64,000 nt of DNA from the NCBI RefSeq assembly GCF_905220415.1, contig NC_059541.1, forward strand, positions 11,792,501-11,856,500, read 5' to 3'. The notes beneath the pieces are model-generated. The model did not search any database. It saw only the letters and a list, made by a program, of their open reading frames with translations, and was not told the DNA's origin. Positions 23,981-34,578 of this stretch are shown one piece after another. Position numbers and translations under genes: made by a program. Within the stretch, counting starts at the first letter, position 1. Every line of letters begins with the position of its first letter. Source of the DNA: Colias croceus. Lineage: Eukaryota > Arthropoda > Insecta > Lepidoptera > Pieridae.

Positions 23981-24089
23981 TATATATTAGCTTTTAATAT
24001 ACTTAAATACTATTCCCCTTTTTTAATTTTCTTGTTTTTTTTTTTAAGATTTATAAGTCTAGTATGAATATCACATCTTGGGTAAAGGT

Positions 24090-24378
24090 GGCGTCCGCGT
24101 CGTGATGAACTTTCGCGGCCAGCAAAAGTTATTATCTAGACACAAATCTCGAAACGTATTAGGAAGGAACAGAGATATTTGGTTTTGTATTTATTATTCA
24201 TTTACCTTGAATATAGATAATTTATTATAAGATTTTTCTGAGTTTTTTAGGTTTCTCCTTTATTTATTTAAGAATTCTAATGAAAACGATGTACATGAAC
24301 GCTTATATACGCAATATATTGCTCTTTTAAAAAATCCAAGTTTCATCACTGGCCGCGAAAGTTCATCACGACGCCACT
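24090..24378. repeat. Inverted repeat GCGTCGTGATGAACTTTCGC
   Basis: GCGTCGTGATGAACTTTCGC near 24096 and its reverse complement GCGAAAGTTCATCACGACGC near 24356 bracket about 240 bp of AT-rich sequence. In the paralogous block near 50748-50766 only the right arm occurs. The left arm therefore came with an insertion or a local inverted duplication. Confidence 0.6.
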
Positions 24379-24604
24379 AGCCCATACAAAAGTACCTACC
24401 CAAACCCCTTTGTTTGTCTGGTATACCAGATTGGATGAATTGGATTGGATAGCTTATAATCTAAAGCTAAATCTGGTATATCTGGCATAATTTATATTAT
24501 GAAGTTTCAAATAAGAGTAACGCTTCGAGAAATGGTAGTAGCGGAACAGGAATAAATCATGAATACTTAAAATAATAAAAAACGTCAGAAAACTTATTTA
24601 TATT

Positions 24605-25111
24605 TTTAAAAATTTGAGACACGTCACGAACACTGCCGTTCTACGTACCGTCTACTATGCCTTGTGCGAATCTATTGTCACATACTGTATTGTATGTTGG
24701 GGAGGTGCCGTAAAAACCATACTGAAGCCCCTCGAGGTGGCTCAAAGAGCAGTTATGAAAGTCTCCACGTTTAAACCTATGCAGTATTGTACAACCGACC
24801 TGTACAAAGATTGGAAGGTTCTCACCGTTAGACAACATTTTATTTTACAGACTATTATTTTACAACACCGATTAACACCTCTAGTTACAACCTCGTTTCG
24901 ACGAAAGAACAAAATCTGCACTGTTCCTCAGCCATATAGCATGATCACCAAGAGGTTCTTTTACTTCCTCGGACCCTATTTGTATAAGAAAATTAATGAT
25001 AGTCTTAGCATCTATGCCTTACCGTATTCTAAATGTAAATTAACCGTACGCTTCTTTCTATTAGGAAAAACTTATGACGAGACAGAACAACTTCTTGAGA
25101 TACTGGCTTAA
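24605..25111 (+). pseudogene. LINE ORF2 C-terminal fragment
   Basis: A 165-codon frame reads RTVYYALCESIVTYCIVCWG, LEVAQRAVMKVS, TDLYKDWKVLTVRQHFILQT, RFFYFLGPYLYKKIN and DETEQLLEILA. It aligns in order with the end of the intact ORF2 at 55470-55948 (TIYKVLCQSLITYCISVWGA to KQTEQILRIL) and with the fragment at 40570-41090. It is a 5'-truncated LINE copy; the stop at 25109-25111 appears to be the natural one. Confidence 0.85.
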
Positions 25112-25156
25112 GTGTAAACGTGACTCTTGCTTAGATATCTATAATATAATATTTCA

Positions 25157-25222
25157 GACACACACACACACACACACACACTTACACAAACACACGCACA
25201 CACATACACATACACACACAAA
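25157..25222. repeat. (CA)n microsatellite
   Basis: About 65 bp of mostly CA dinucleotides lie directly after the LINE 3' fragment. It may derive from the LINE tail. Frames through it are artefacts. Confidence 0.9.
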
Positions 25223-25335
25223 TATAATATATACATTCATAAGATACAGTTTCATTCGCCACACCCGCATTCTCTTATACACCTTAAATTTTACACATTT
25301 TTTTTTCTCTTACTCCCTATTGTAACCAATTTTAA

Positions 25336-25454
25336 TCTATACATATAATAAATCTGTAGAATGGTCAATTCTGTACATTGAAAATATTGAAAAAATAACT
25401 AGCAGGGGGTGTTACTGGATCGATACCAAACCCAAATATGTGATTAAAAAAATT

Positions 25455-25499
<45 letters not shown>

Positions 25500-25824
25500 A
25501 TGTGAAGACATCACGTGAAAACTACCGGTTCGATTTCGATGAAACTTGGTATAATTATACCTTATTATCCTGGGCGTAAAATAGGATACTTTTTATCCTG
25601 GAAAAATACGTAGAAAAAAAATTAATCTCAATTTTTCAGTTATCCATAGACGTTGTTCTGTAGTAGGTACCGCGAACACACGTTGCGTATTATAATAGAC
25701 CTAGCCGTATTTGGGTCCAATAGATATTTATAAGATGTCATTGTCCGAGTTACTCAAAATGGAGAAATAACCCATCCACGCAAAGACCGACATCCGCGCG
25801 GACGGAGTCGCGGGCGGAAGCTAG
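25336..25824 (+). mobile_element. Non-autonomous Helitron, family C with (GTCT)n, copy 2
   Basis: It starts TCTATACATATAATAAATC after an A and ends CGGGCGGAAGCTAG before T. The (GTCT)n tract at 25458-25498 is the longest in the window. The rest includes GGTTCGATTTCGATGAAACT and a GGACTCCG-type GC-rich 3' hairpin region. Full-length relative of 18810-19131 and 38166-38642. Confidence 0.85.
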
Positions 25825-27166
25825 TTTATAATAATGAAGTACTTGCTAAGAGGCTTTTTGTGTATTTATTTTAGAGGCAAGCTGTTTCTCCTAAACACAG
25901 GTTGCCCAGTAACCTAGCTAGGGAAACATTGGCTTGTATAAATAATTGTTTTGGTAGCCTTTTTATTTATATACTTTTACATGAATATTAATTGTATACC
26001 TATTGTAATAAATTGTAATAAATTGTAATATTATATTTTAAAGCAATTTAATTTAATTATTGTCACAATCGAATGAATCGACTAACAATTCAACCGATCA
26101 CTTTTATCACGAAATAAAAGGTCCGTGTTGACAGTTCATGCTCATGAAGTTCTCTATTTTTTACTCCAAAATGTCACAATATACAGATACATACAGTAAG
26201 GAAACTTCATACAAAATGTTCGAAATGGCTTCCCCCCCCCCCATCAAGCGTGTTTACGAGGGTATTGAGGGGGATCGATAGTAGCGGGTGACACATCCAC
26301 AGATTTTGAATATAGTATGGAAAAAAGTTTAAAGTGATGTCAATTCACATTAAATAAATATCGATTGTTTCAGTTTGTAGCCCTTTCAATAAATATATTT
26401 GTAAACTAACTGTGCCCGCGACTTCGTCCGCGTGGAAAAGTGACTGCATAGTAGTTACTACTTAACTTAATTATTGAGTAAACACGGACTACCATAAATA
26501 AGTAAAAGATCTGTTAGTAAAATTTATTACTAAACTGTGCTAAACAATAAAAAATAAATAAATACCTTATTCATTTTCTACGTAAAATTTATTTTAAATT
26601 ATGTCATATTATTTTTAGGCACCAGGGGGAGGGGAGCAAATTTTTTTTCCTTCCTTCCTTGTATGGATGTTATTAATAATGTATCGTGCAGCAACTGATC
26701 AGCTTAATCGATACTCAGTTTTTATCAAATCCAAATCAGATCTTTCCTAAATCCTGTCTCACGCCTGTAGTAACTAAACCGCTTAGACCGTGCAATAAAA
26801 TTTAAATTAAAAAAATAATTAATAAAACAACGCTACGAAGAAAAGTGCATAAATAATAAAAGGAATAAATAATTTCTCAAACTTCCCGAAGATTTTTAAA
26901 AATAAATACCATTTTAAATATTTATAAAAAAAAAACAAAGTCGTCGGGGCTGCCATGCCAACATTATCATTATATTTTTCATTATCAAAATAAATGGTAC
27001 TTAACTTTAAAGATCGTCGGGAAGTTTGTAAAATTATTTATTCCTATCGGTTTCTTATTCTCATGTAATATTTCCAAGTGAGCGAGACCTACATACCTCT
27101 ACTTCCATATTACATTCCTACATAATATTGATATCTATAAGTTTGTTGCTCCTTGACATCTTTTAA
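25825..27166. other. AT-rich stretch without a recognisable gene
   Basis: No coding exon found. A Helitron-like GC-rich end (GTGCCCGCGACTTCGTCCGC) lies near 26411-26432. A C run at 26233-26243 precedes CATCAAGCGTG. The rest is simple AT-rich DNA. Confidence 0.5.
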
Positions 27167-27609
27167 GGGGCCATCCATTAATCACGTGATGTTTTTTTTT
27201 GGTATCCCCCTCCCTTTGGTGATACGTGGTGAGGTTTAAGACTACCCCTCCCCCCCTATATCTACTATCTACCCTATATCACGTGTATTTTTTCGTACCT
27301 GCAAAGAATCAATTTTTTATTTATAAAAAATACTGGTATAAGTATCATCTAATTTTAAGAGGTAGACAGAAAGATTGCAGTTTGTTTTTGAATGACATAA
27401 AAATAATGAAAGATATGCGAAAAAGTTGTACGCGTGTGACAAAAAATAAATACATGTAACGACGCTTTTCGGTTGAGTATCGCGCGCTTGTCGAAAAATA
27501 AATACACGTGATATATTACTTTACCCCCCCTCCCCCTTGTGATATTTCGTGATGTTTTGATGGACCCCTCCCCCCCTTTCGAGCCTCACGTGATTAATGG
27601 ACAGCCCCT
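27167..27609. repeat. MITE with GGGGCCATCCATTAATCACG inverted ends
   Basis: GGGGCCATCCATTAATCACG at the left is matched by CGTGATTAATGGACAGCCCC at the right (two mismatches). Inner arms repeat CCCCTCCCCCCC and TGATATTTCGTGATG-like text. The flank is AA-rich and the exact target duplication is uncertain. No coding capacity; an in-frame run at 27226-27459 is chance. Confidence 0.7.
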
Positions 27610-27649
27610 AAGTTGGGCCGTAACCGTGCACAAATTGTAATGGACCACA

Positions 27650-27760
27650 CTGTGGCAAATTAAAGAAGTGGTATATTTAGAAAAAAATATTGCCAAGGGC
27701 CAGGCCTATATAGCTTTGAGTAGAGTTCAAAATTTTCAGGGTGTGGCTATCCTCTCGCTC
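27650..27760 (+). pseudogene. Helitron helicase C-terminal fragment
   Basis: The frame reads VYLEKNIAKGQAYIALSRVQ followed by NFQGVAI, the motif VI end of Pif1-type helicases in Helitron proteins (usual form GQAYVALSRV). About 30 codons are recognisable. It is followed by a tandem array that would be the 3' part of the same element. Confidence 0.75.
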
Positions 27761-27809
27761 CCATATCCCCTCTTCTTTCACAGACTTTCAACCCTTCCCT
27801 TTCCACCCC

Positions 27810-29230
27810 TAGTAAATGGGAGAACCGATTTTGATGTAAACCATATCTAATTGTACCTATATGTACACGTCATATCCTGTCGTTTGATGCTCCATTTGGT
27901 TTATTTATCCCCACTGTCACCCCTAATAAGCCCTAAATGTAATAAACGGATGAACCGATTTCGATAAAATATGACTAATTATTGTAATTCACACGTTGGC
28001 CTTTCATATTTTGATATGCCACTTGAGTATATTATTTGACCAAATTCGATTTTTGTTCATTCCCACTTTTACCGCTGTAATCTAACAAATGGAAAAACCG
28101 GATTGGATAAAAATATAACTAAGTGTTCTTCACCCGTTATGCACTTTCATTTGATATGTCACTTGGGTTTATTTGACAACATTCGTATTTCATTTCCACT
28201 TTTACCCATATGGTCTAAGATGAGAATATAAGTCGATCTGCAACGACGTGATAATAGAATGAGACCAATTTTATAATAAATTTAGTGTATTAAAAAATGC
28301 ATTAAAAATGGGTTGACTGGGAAAATCCTGGACAGGATATTTATTAATTAATTATTAAAAAATCTTTTTTATTAATTGCAGTTTCGAGATAATAAAACAA
28401 TTTTGTAATAAAACAGCGCTGATATAATTTTTTTTTTCATCATCCTATCAAGTGAAAGTAACTGGTACCGACATACCTGTTTAAACCTGCCAACCTAGCC
28501 GTTTGTCCCGGTAAATATTAGAAAACGACTATGACTGCACATTCTGTAGGTTTCATACTTTAAGTCTATTATATTTTTTTTATACTGCTATTAATTAAAA
28601 AAAAAAAAAATGTTTTTTTTCTTAAATTCATTAAAAATGTCCTGTCCAGGATTTTCCCAGTCAACCCATTTTTAATACATTTTTTAATACACTAAATTTA
28701 TTATAAAATTGGTCTCATTCTATTATCACGCCGTTGCAGATCGACTTATATTCGGATCTTAGACCATATACCAATATACAATATAAACGGATGAACCGAT
28801 TTTGATTAAATATGTCTAATTATACTTTACACGTCATGCCCTTTCATTTGATATGTCACTTGAGTATATTTGACAAAATTCATTTTTTATTATCACTTTT
28901 ATACCTATATCAAATAAATGGATGAACCGATTTTGATAAAATTTGACAAATTGTTACTGATAGGTCGTTCACTTTCATTTAATATATCACTTAGGTATAT
29001 TTGACAATTTTCGTTTTTTTCATTCCCACTTTTACCCCTATATACCAAGGTATAATAAATAGATGAACCGATTTTGATACAATTTATCTAAGAACCAGCG
29101 TCGGAAAATATGCTGCCTAACAAAAAAACCGCATCTAATTCGGATAACATGTTAGCGAGCTACCGTGGCACAAACAGACACACACACACACAGACACATA
29201 GCGGTCATTTTTGCGTCGGGTTTTAAAAAT
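27810..29230. repeat. Imperfect tandem array (about 150-bp units) after the helicase fragment
   Basis: The units share GATGAACCGATTTTGATAAA, a CACTTTCATTTGATATGTCA segment, TTGAGTATATTTGAC and TTCCCACTTTTACCCCTATA. About five or six units are seen at 27825, 27950, 28090, 28785, 28920 and 29060. The array ends in TTTTGCGTCGGGTTTTA. One foldback MITE (28212-28765) is inserted into it. Confidence 0.7.
28212..28765. repeat. Foldback MITE, GGTCTAAGAT ends, ATAT target duplication
   Basis: The left arm (GGTCTAAGAT, ATATAAGTCGATCTGCAACG, ATAGAATGAGACCAATTTTA) is matched inverted at 28640-28765. Arms are about 135 bp. ATAT stands at 28208-28211 and 28766-28769. The insertion is in a tandem-array unit between CTTTTACCCATAT and ATATACC. 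Confidence 0.8.
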
Positions 29231-30880
29231 ATAATACGACATAATTTAAAGGACATTTGAAGTAAGCATAATTCTAATTTGACCCCCCACCCCCACCCTT
29301 GGGAACTTTCGATATGATCACTTGGACATTTATAGGAATCCTAATAATTGAAACAGATAACTTACGTTTTTTCACTTTTATCGTACAGTCTATAATATTA
29401 TAATGCCTTAGCAAATGTTCGCCTTGAATACTTAAATGGTCATAACTTTTTTATTTATGAACCGATTGACATGAAATAAACACTAAATGTTAAATGAAGA
29501 TTACCACAATATATTAGTGAAAACCGCATTTAAATCGGATAAGCCGTTTCTGAGATTAGCGTGTTCAAACATACAGACAAACAGACAAACAGACAAAAAA
29601 TTTTTTAACTACAGTTTTGGGTTTGGGATCTATTTAATAATAATACCTACTCCTTTTTTTTACATATTTTGATTGTACAGACACGACTTTTCTAGAATTT
29701 TATTATATGTATTGATGATGTATTGATGATGATATTGATGATGATGATGATGATGATTGATGATGATATTGATGATTGATGATGATGATACCATATGTAT
29801 TGATGATACCATATCTGACTACAAGTTAAAAAGAGACTATTTTTTAATTTCTATAGATATGGCAGTATGAGTTTTAAATTATGTTGACATATTTTCTATC
29901 AAAATGATAGAAATTATGTTGACATATTTTCTATCAAAATGATAGAAATTATGTTGACATATTTTCTATCAAAATGATAGCTACAAATAGTACCTATTAG
30001 GAGTCCAGTCTGTTCAAAGGTCGCATCTATTTTTTACGCAATCTAGAAGAGCACGAAAATATAAAAAAAGGAAACCTTAAAAAAATCTTGTTTAAATTTA
30101 TGTGCATAATTACGTAAATATTAGGGAAGAAAAAGATAGATATTATAATTATTGTATTTTTATCGATACGTGGCGTCTCCACTTTGTCAAGCACTAAGCC
30201 TGTCAAACTATTTTCTTTTTCTTCCTAAAACAAAAAGGTAGAGGTTCTATGCTCGTCTAATAATAATTTTAATTTATTTTTGCATATTTTGTGTTTTTTA
30301 ATTTAATTTAATTTATCGTTTTAAAAATAATTTAGTAGGTATACCTACATACAAGTATTGTAAATTCTGGTTTAAAATAATTATTGAATATAATTATGTA
30401 TAATACAAATATCAAGCATTATAAATAATTTAGGTACATTAAATAGCCTTCGGCGTCCATAACAAAACTAGATTTCGAAATATAGCACTGATAAAAACGT
30501 ATTTACTTTTACAAGCATATAGCACTGATAAAAACGTATTTACTTTTTTTTTTTTTAATTGTATTAATTCGGATTGTTTCTTCTTGTAAATTCATATTTA
30601 GGCTATACCATTTTTGTATTTTAACGGGTTTCAATCTCCAAATTACCACAAAATCAACTGTGAAAAAAGCAAACAGAAATATACAGGCCGAATTGATAAC
30701 CTTCTCCTTTATTTTTCAAGTCGGTTAAATATCAAAAAGTAACAGCCCTATAGCTATACGTCATAATTTCATGGGGGGGGGGGGGGGGGCTTAGTTTCCT
30801 AACTGTATGTACGTAGTATATATCTGTCAACTGTGAAAATGTTCTGAAGGTAATTATATTTTTCATTGATGGGTACCGCC
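29230..30880. repeat. Simple and short tandem repeats
   Basis: No gene is seen. Contents: Helitron-like text with CAGACAAACAGACAAACAGA at 29573-29597; a GAT/TGA microsatellite at 29700-29812; three 35-bp units containing TGTTGACATATTTTCTATCA (29872-29980); a doubled 49-bp segment with TATAGCACTGATAAAAACG (30480-30550); an 18-bp G run at 30774-30790. Confidence 0.75.
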
Positions 30881-30884
30881 CACT

Positions 30885-31397
30885 CGTTGTGCATAATTAA
30901 TTTCCATACTCTTCGCAAATTATTCATAATCGGTTAGTGAAAAAAATAATTGACGAAAATATTTTTTGACGTGACAACGTCTTATAATTCGATAAAGCCG
31001 GCTGCACGCACGAAAAAACATGACTCATGCGGCGTTACCTCGCTCTGACTCATCTGAGGCGTTCCATGTAAGGCTTGAAGTGCGAGCGAGAGCGCGGAAC
31101 GAGCGACAAAGAAGCACAATCGGACGTCGTCACGTTCAACTATCGTCAGTAAACCGACTTTACAGACAACCAATTTTTTTCGGTTGGCTGACAACTTTGG
31201 CTTATTATATTGTAAAGAAAATAACTGACGGAAGATTCACTTTTTCTCTATTTTATTGTGATTGAGTGAATATTATTGTACCTAACAAAAATATTCAATT
31301 ATAGAAAATTTACCTTTTTTTTTTCTTTATTGTATAATTTCAAACCACCTACAATGTAAAAGTTTAAGTTTAATTTTCTATCCGAACTTTAATCCAA
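30885..31397 (+). repeat. Paralogous block matching 50806-50886 and 56777-56896
   Basis: TTAGTGAAAAAA-ATAATTGACGAAAA, CTGACAACTTTGGCTTAT and GACGGAAGATTCACTTTTTC through AGTTTAAGTTTAATTTTCTA recur in the right-hand block, which there is split by the TAGTTCAGG foldback element. Here a GC-rich insertion (about 30970-31190, with GCCGGCTGCACGCACG) is extra. Confidence 0.7.
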
Positions 31398-31566
31398 TCT
31401 AATATATAAAAATCAATGCCACTTTTCGTTGTAATTCCATAACTCGAGAACGGCTGAACCGATTTCGATAATTCTTTTTTTATTATATTCCTTGAAGTAC
31501 GAGGATGGTTCTTATGTAGAGAAAACGTTAATATGTACCACGGGCGAAGCCGGGGCGGACCGCTAG
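31398..31566 (+). mobile_element. Non-autonomous Helitron, family E, with empty site in the paralogous block
   Basis: It starts TCTAATATATAAAAATC after AATCCAA and ends GGGGCGGACCGCTAG before TGC. The block at 56885-56903 reads AATCCAATGCG without the element, showing insertion between A and T without target duplication, as expected of Helitrons. It contains GAACGGCTGAACCGATTTCG. Degenerate relatives are at 44952-45125 and 57262-57420. Confidence 0.85.
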
Positions 31567-31695
31567 TGCTCTATATAGAGTAAAGTTATGATAGAAGTAT
31601 GTAACATTCACGGTTAACAGGGACGTTAATATCGCGTAAAATTAAAAAAAAAATGGTACAAATAATCAAATCTATGAAAAAAGAACGGTTGAAAT

Positions 31696-32395
31696 AAAAC
31701 CGGCCAAGTGCGAGTAGGACTCGCGCACGAAGGGTTCCGTACTATGGGGATATATTAAGGGGGGGGGGGGCTTAATATATACAGGTTTACTTGTAAAACA
31801 CCGGCAACCTCGCAGGACAAGATAGCTAACATCATAAGCAACAACATTTGTTCTACGACTTTTGGTAATTTGTTAGATTTTATTTTCATACAAAAATAAA
31901 TATTCATTTAATTTTCCGTTTGAATATTATAAACTCTACTCTCTACTCTACTTATAAACTATACGCTTCCCAAAAATTACGTTAACAAGAAGCGAACGAG
32001 AGAGGGAAGGGGGCGTCGCGTCGCGTCGTCCATCCGATATTGAATAGAACATAGACTTAAAAATGTTACGAGAGTACAATAAAAGTTTAAAAAATCATTT
32101 AAAAATAATTTATTGCGTTATGCCAAAAGTCGTAGAACAAATGTTGTTACTTATGATGTTAGCTATCTTGTCCTGTGAGGTTGCTGGTGTTTTACAAGTA
32201 ACCCTGTATATTTTTTTTTAATTTTTAGTATTTGTTGTTATAGCAGTAACGGAAATAGGTACATCATTTGTGAAATTTCAGTTTTTTAGCTATCACGGTT
32301 TATGAGATACAGCCTGGAGACAAACAAACAACAAAGTCTCAGTAATAGCACGTAATAGGGTCCCGTTTTACCGTTTCGGTACAGAACCCTAAAAA
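31696..32395 (+). repeat. Repeat family F (GGGTTCCGTA ... TACGGAACCC), interrupted
   Basis: It begins AAACCGGCCAAGTGCGAGT and ends TTTCGGTACAGAACCCT. Its own ends GGGTTCCGTA and a TACGGAACCC-like string are inverted. Other copies: 46759-47020, 49917-50170 (reversed) and an end fragment at 17101-17145. A foldback MITE (31782-32206) is nested inside, next to an 11-bp G run. Confidence 0.75.
31782..32206. repeat. Foldback MITE, CAGGGTTACTTGTAAAAC ends
   Basis: Arms of about 95 bp are inverted copies: TTACTTGTAAAACACC, CAGGACAAGATAGCTAAC, CAACATTTGTTCTACGACTT at the left and their reverse complements at the right. TA stands outside both ends. It is inserted in repeat family F; the copy at 46759-47020 lacks it. 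Confidence 0.85.
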
Positions 32396-32581
32396 GGAAC
32401 CAAATTATGATTTGTTTTAAATAATAATTTTTAAGTTGATCTACACCATACATTTTTGTTGTAAATTACTAAATAAATATGACTGACTGAGATGATACTA
32501 ATAATGGGTCGATTACACCTAACGAGTACAGTGGCGAGTCAGTGTCCTCGGCCGAGTGCTCGGTTGGTATAAACACTTTAA

Positions 32582-33740
32582 CACGTTCACTGCGGCACAG
32601 AAATATCTGTACTTTCCATTACTGCGTTACGGGTCGTTTTAAACCTTGTCCTATACCAGAGATTGTGGCGGCACGAGGCATATTAAACCCCACCGCCCGT
32701 AGGAGACCAAAATCGTTTTTTTGGGCGCCAAATAAGACAAAGTGTGCGACTTTTGTCGTGATTATTATTAACAATGAGTTCATTAACCTAAATCTACCGT
32801 CGCCCGTGGTTAGATTAGTTAGTTTAGATTCTAGGGGTAAAATAAAATGTGGGGTCTGATGTACCCCATACCGCACTGAACAATAGCAGTTTTTCATATA
32901 ATTTAGTGATGGGAAAAGAAATATCGATTTTATTTAATTGTATTTATTTATCAAACTTATGGATGTTTTTCATTAAAACAGGCCAAACAATAATATTGTT
33001 TGCAACCAGTGCATTCTGTGAGAATTTTCTTTACCTTTTTCGGCCTCACGACTTGTTAAGAAGGTGCGGAGTTTTTCGTAACATCCTACACATCTACTCT
33101 CCTTTGATCCCTTTAAGAGATGATGTGCCTTGTTTGTTGGCTTGTTGACTTGGGCAAGAGTTAAATTTTGATGAGCCATACACCGATTGCCAGGTGTTTT
33201 GGATTTGCCGCTAGTTGATTCAATGAACAAACACACTAATAGTAATCATGATTATCAACCTATTTGAAGAAAGTTACTCAACATGTCACATTCACGTTTC
33301 TATTAACGATATTTATTATAACGAGTAGTTAGTATGTTTGAAAATTACCTGTATCCACATTCAAGTCCTTCTTTGTAAAAGTTCAATAAGTTGTTCCACA
33401 AATAGTCTCGAATGCGTTGCACAACACTAACCGCGTGAAGCTAGCTTAGGGTGCGGTACGAGGTGCGTGGTGGTACGAGGTGTTCGCAACCTCGTTCCGC
33501 ACTGTGTTAGAATTTTTATTTGTTCAGTGCGGCACGAGGTCTAAGAAACCCGGTATTAAGGTCGGTATACCATTGAACTAGGAATCAATAGCACATCTCA
33601 GATATATAGATATCACTTTCCTACACTGAACCAGATGGAAGTTATGCCTCCCGCACGACAGAGAAGTTTAAGTTTTTTGCTACCGCTATAACGACGAGAC
33701 ACGGACAGGGTGTTTCAAGCCCTGTTTCGCAGCTAACGTG
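32582..33740. mobile_element. Non-autonomous piggyBac-like element
   Basis: TTAA (32578-32581 and 33741-33744) flanks both ends, and the ends CACGTTCACTGCGGCACAG and its right-hand counterpart CTGTTTCGCAGCTAACGTG are inverted with 15 of 19 matching positions. TTAA duplication is the piggyBac signature. No transposase frame remains. The surrounding 32506-33995 is GC-rich with repeated CTCGGCCGAGT strings and separates the upstream block of gene copy 2 from its promoter. Confidence 0.65.
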
Positions 33741-34000
33741 TTAAAGAGTGCTCGGCCGAGTACTCGGTCGAGAAGAGAGGCAAGAGAGTCACTAGAATCC
33801 CAATTTGTTTTCTAGGCCGAGTACCCACCACCCCGCTTCATTCTTCTGCCCCAGCAGCGACTCGCTATCCCGCTCGGCACGTATAAACACGCTGCACGCA
33901 CTCGCTTGTCACTCGGCCACTCGCCACTCGTTCGTTATTCGTTATCAAGCAGTGTGCGTGTTTGTGTATTTTTTCAAACAATTTATCAAAATCTCAATTA

Positions 34001-34578
34001 TAGTTCAGGATACATCGCCCATTTTTGCAAGTGACTACTATCAAGCTAATTTTCCGTTTGTAGCTTTATTTTGATGAGACGCCCAATAATTTCGTGTACG
34101 AAAGTCTCGATTGTGGTAGCTAACAGAGATAACAAGGATAAAAAATTTTGATTTGATGGTTCTCAAATATTACTGAATTCAAATATTAACTGAATTTTTT
34201 TTTAGTTCAATCTCAAGATAATTACCTAAATTATTCGAAAAAATATTTGTCCTACAAAATCTATGGTTGGTTCAAAGAGTCCCCCTTCCCAAAGTGTATC
34301 GATAACGAGGTCATCATAAATGATTACTAACAACCTGATTTTTTTGTTTTCACTTAGTTAATGTTTATATAATTCAACAGACATATTGTCCTACAAATTG
34401 CGTAATAAATATTTGAGAACCATCAAATCAAAAAATTTTATCCTTGTTATCTCTGTTAGCTACCACAATCGAGAGTTTCGTACACGAAATTATTCGGTGT
34501 CTCATCAAAATAAAGCTACAAACGGAAAATCAGCTTGATAGTAGTCACTTGCAAAAATGGGCGATGTATCCTGAACTA
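34001..34578. repeat. Foldback element TAGTTCAGG, uninterrupted copy
   Basis: TAGTTCAGGATACATCGCCC at the left is matched inverted at the right. Arms of about 165 bp include GTGACTACTATCAAGCT, GTTTGTAGCTTTATTTTGAT and GATTGTGGTAGCTAACAGAG. A 3-bp TTA duplication stands at 33998-34000 and 34579-34581, as in PIF/Harbinger elements. A second copy at 50887-56776 is split by a LINE. Confidence 0.85.

Larger units (their letters stand above)
23243..24420 (+). repeat. Paralogous block (matches 50501-50810), expanded by insertions
   Basis: AACAAAGCCATAACC, GGAAAGTCCAATATGGAGTT, TAAGACGTATTAATAAG and CCCCAAGGTTCTT run in the same order at 50501-50660. The end part (ATTGCTCTTTTAAAAAATCC, CTGGCCGCGAA) matches 50700-50775. 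In this copy a foldback MITE (23428-23980) and a further insertion (about 24015-24310) separate the pieces. Confidence 0.7.

Noticed and set aside
29872..29980. CRISPR-like array (three 35-bp units)
   Set aside because: The units are directly adjacent without spacers, in a eukaryotic genome. It is a short tandem repeat.
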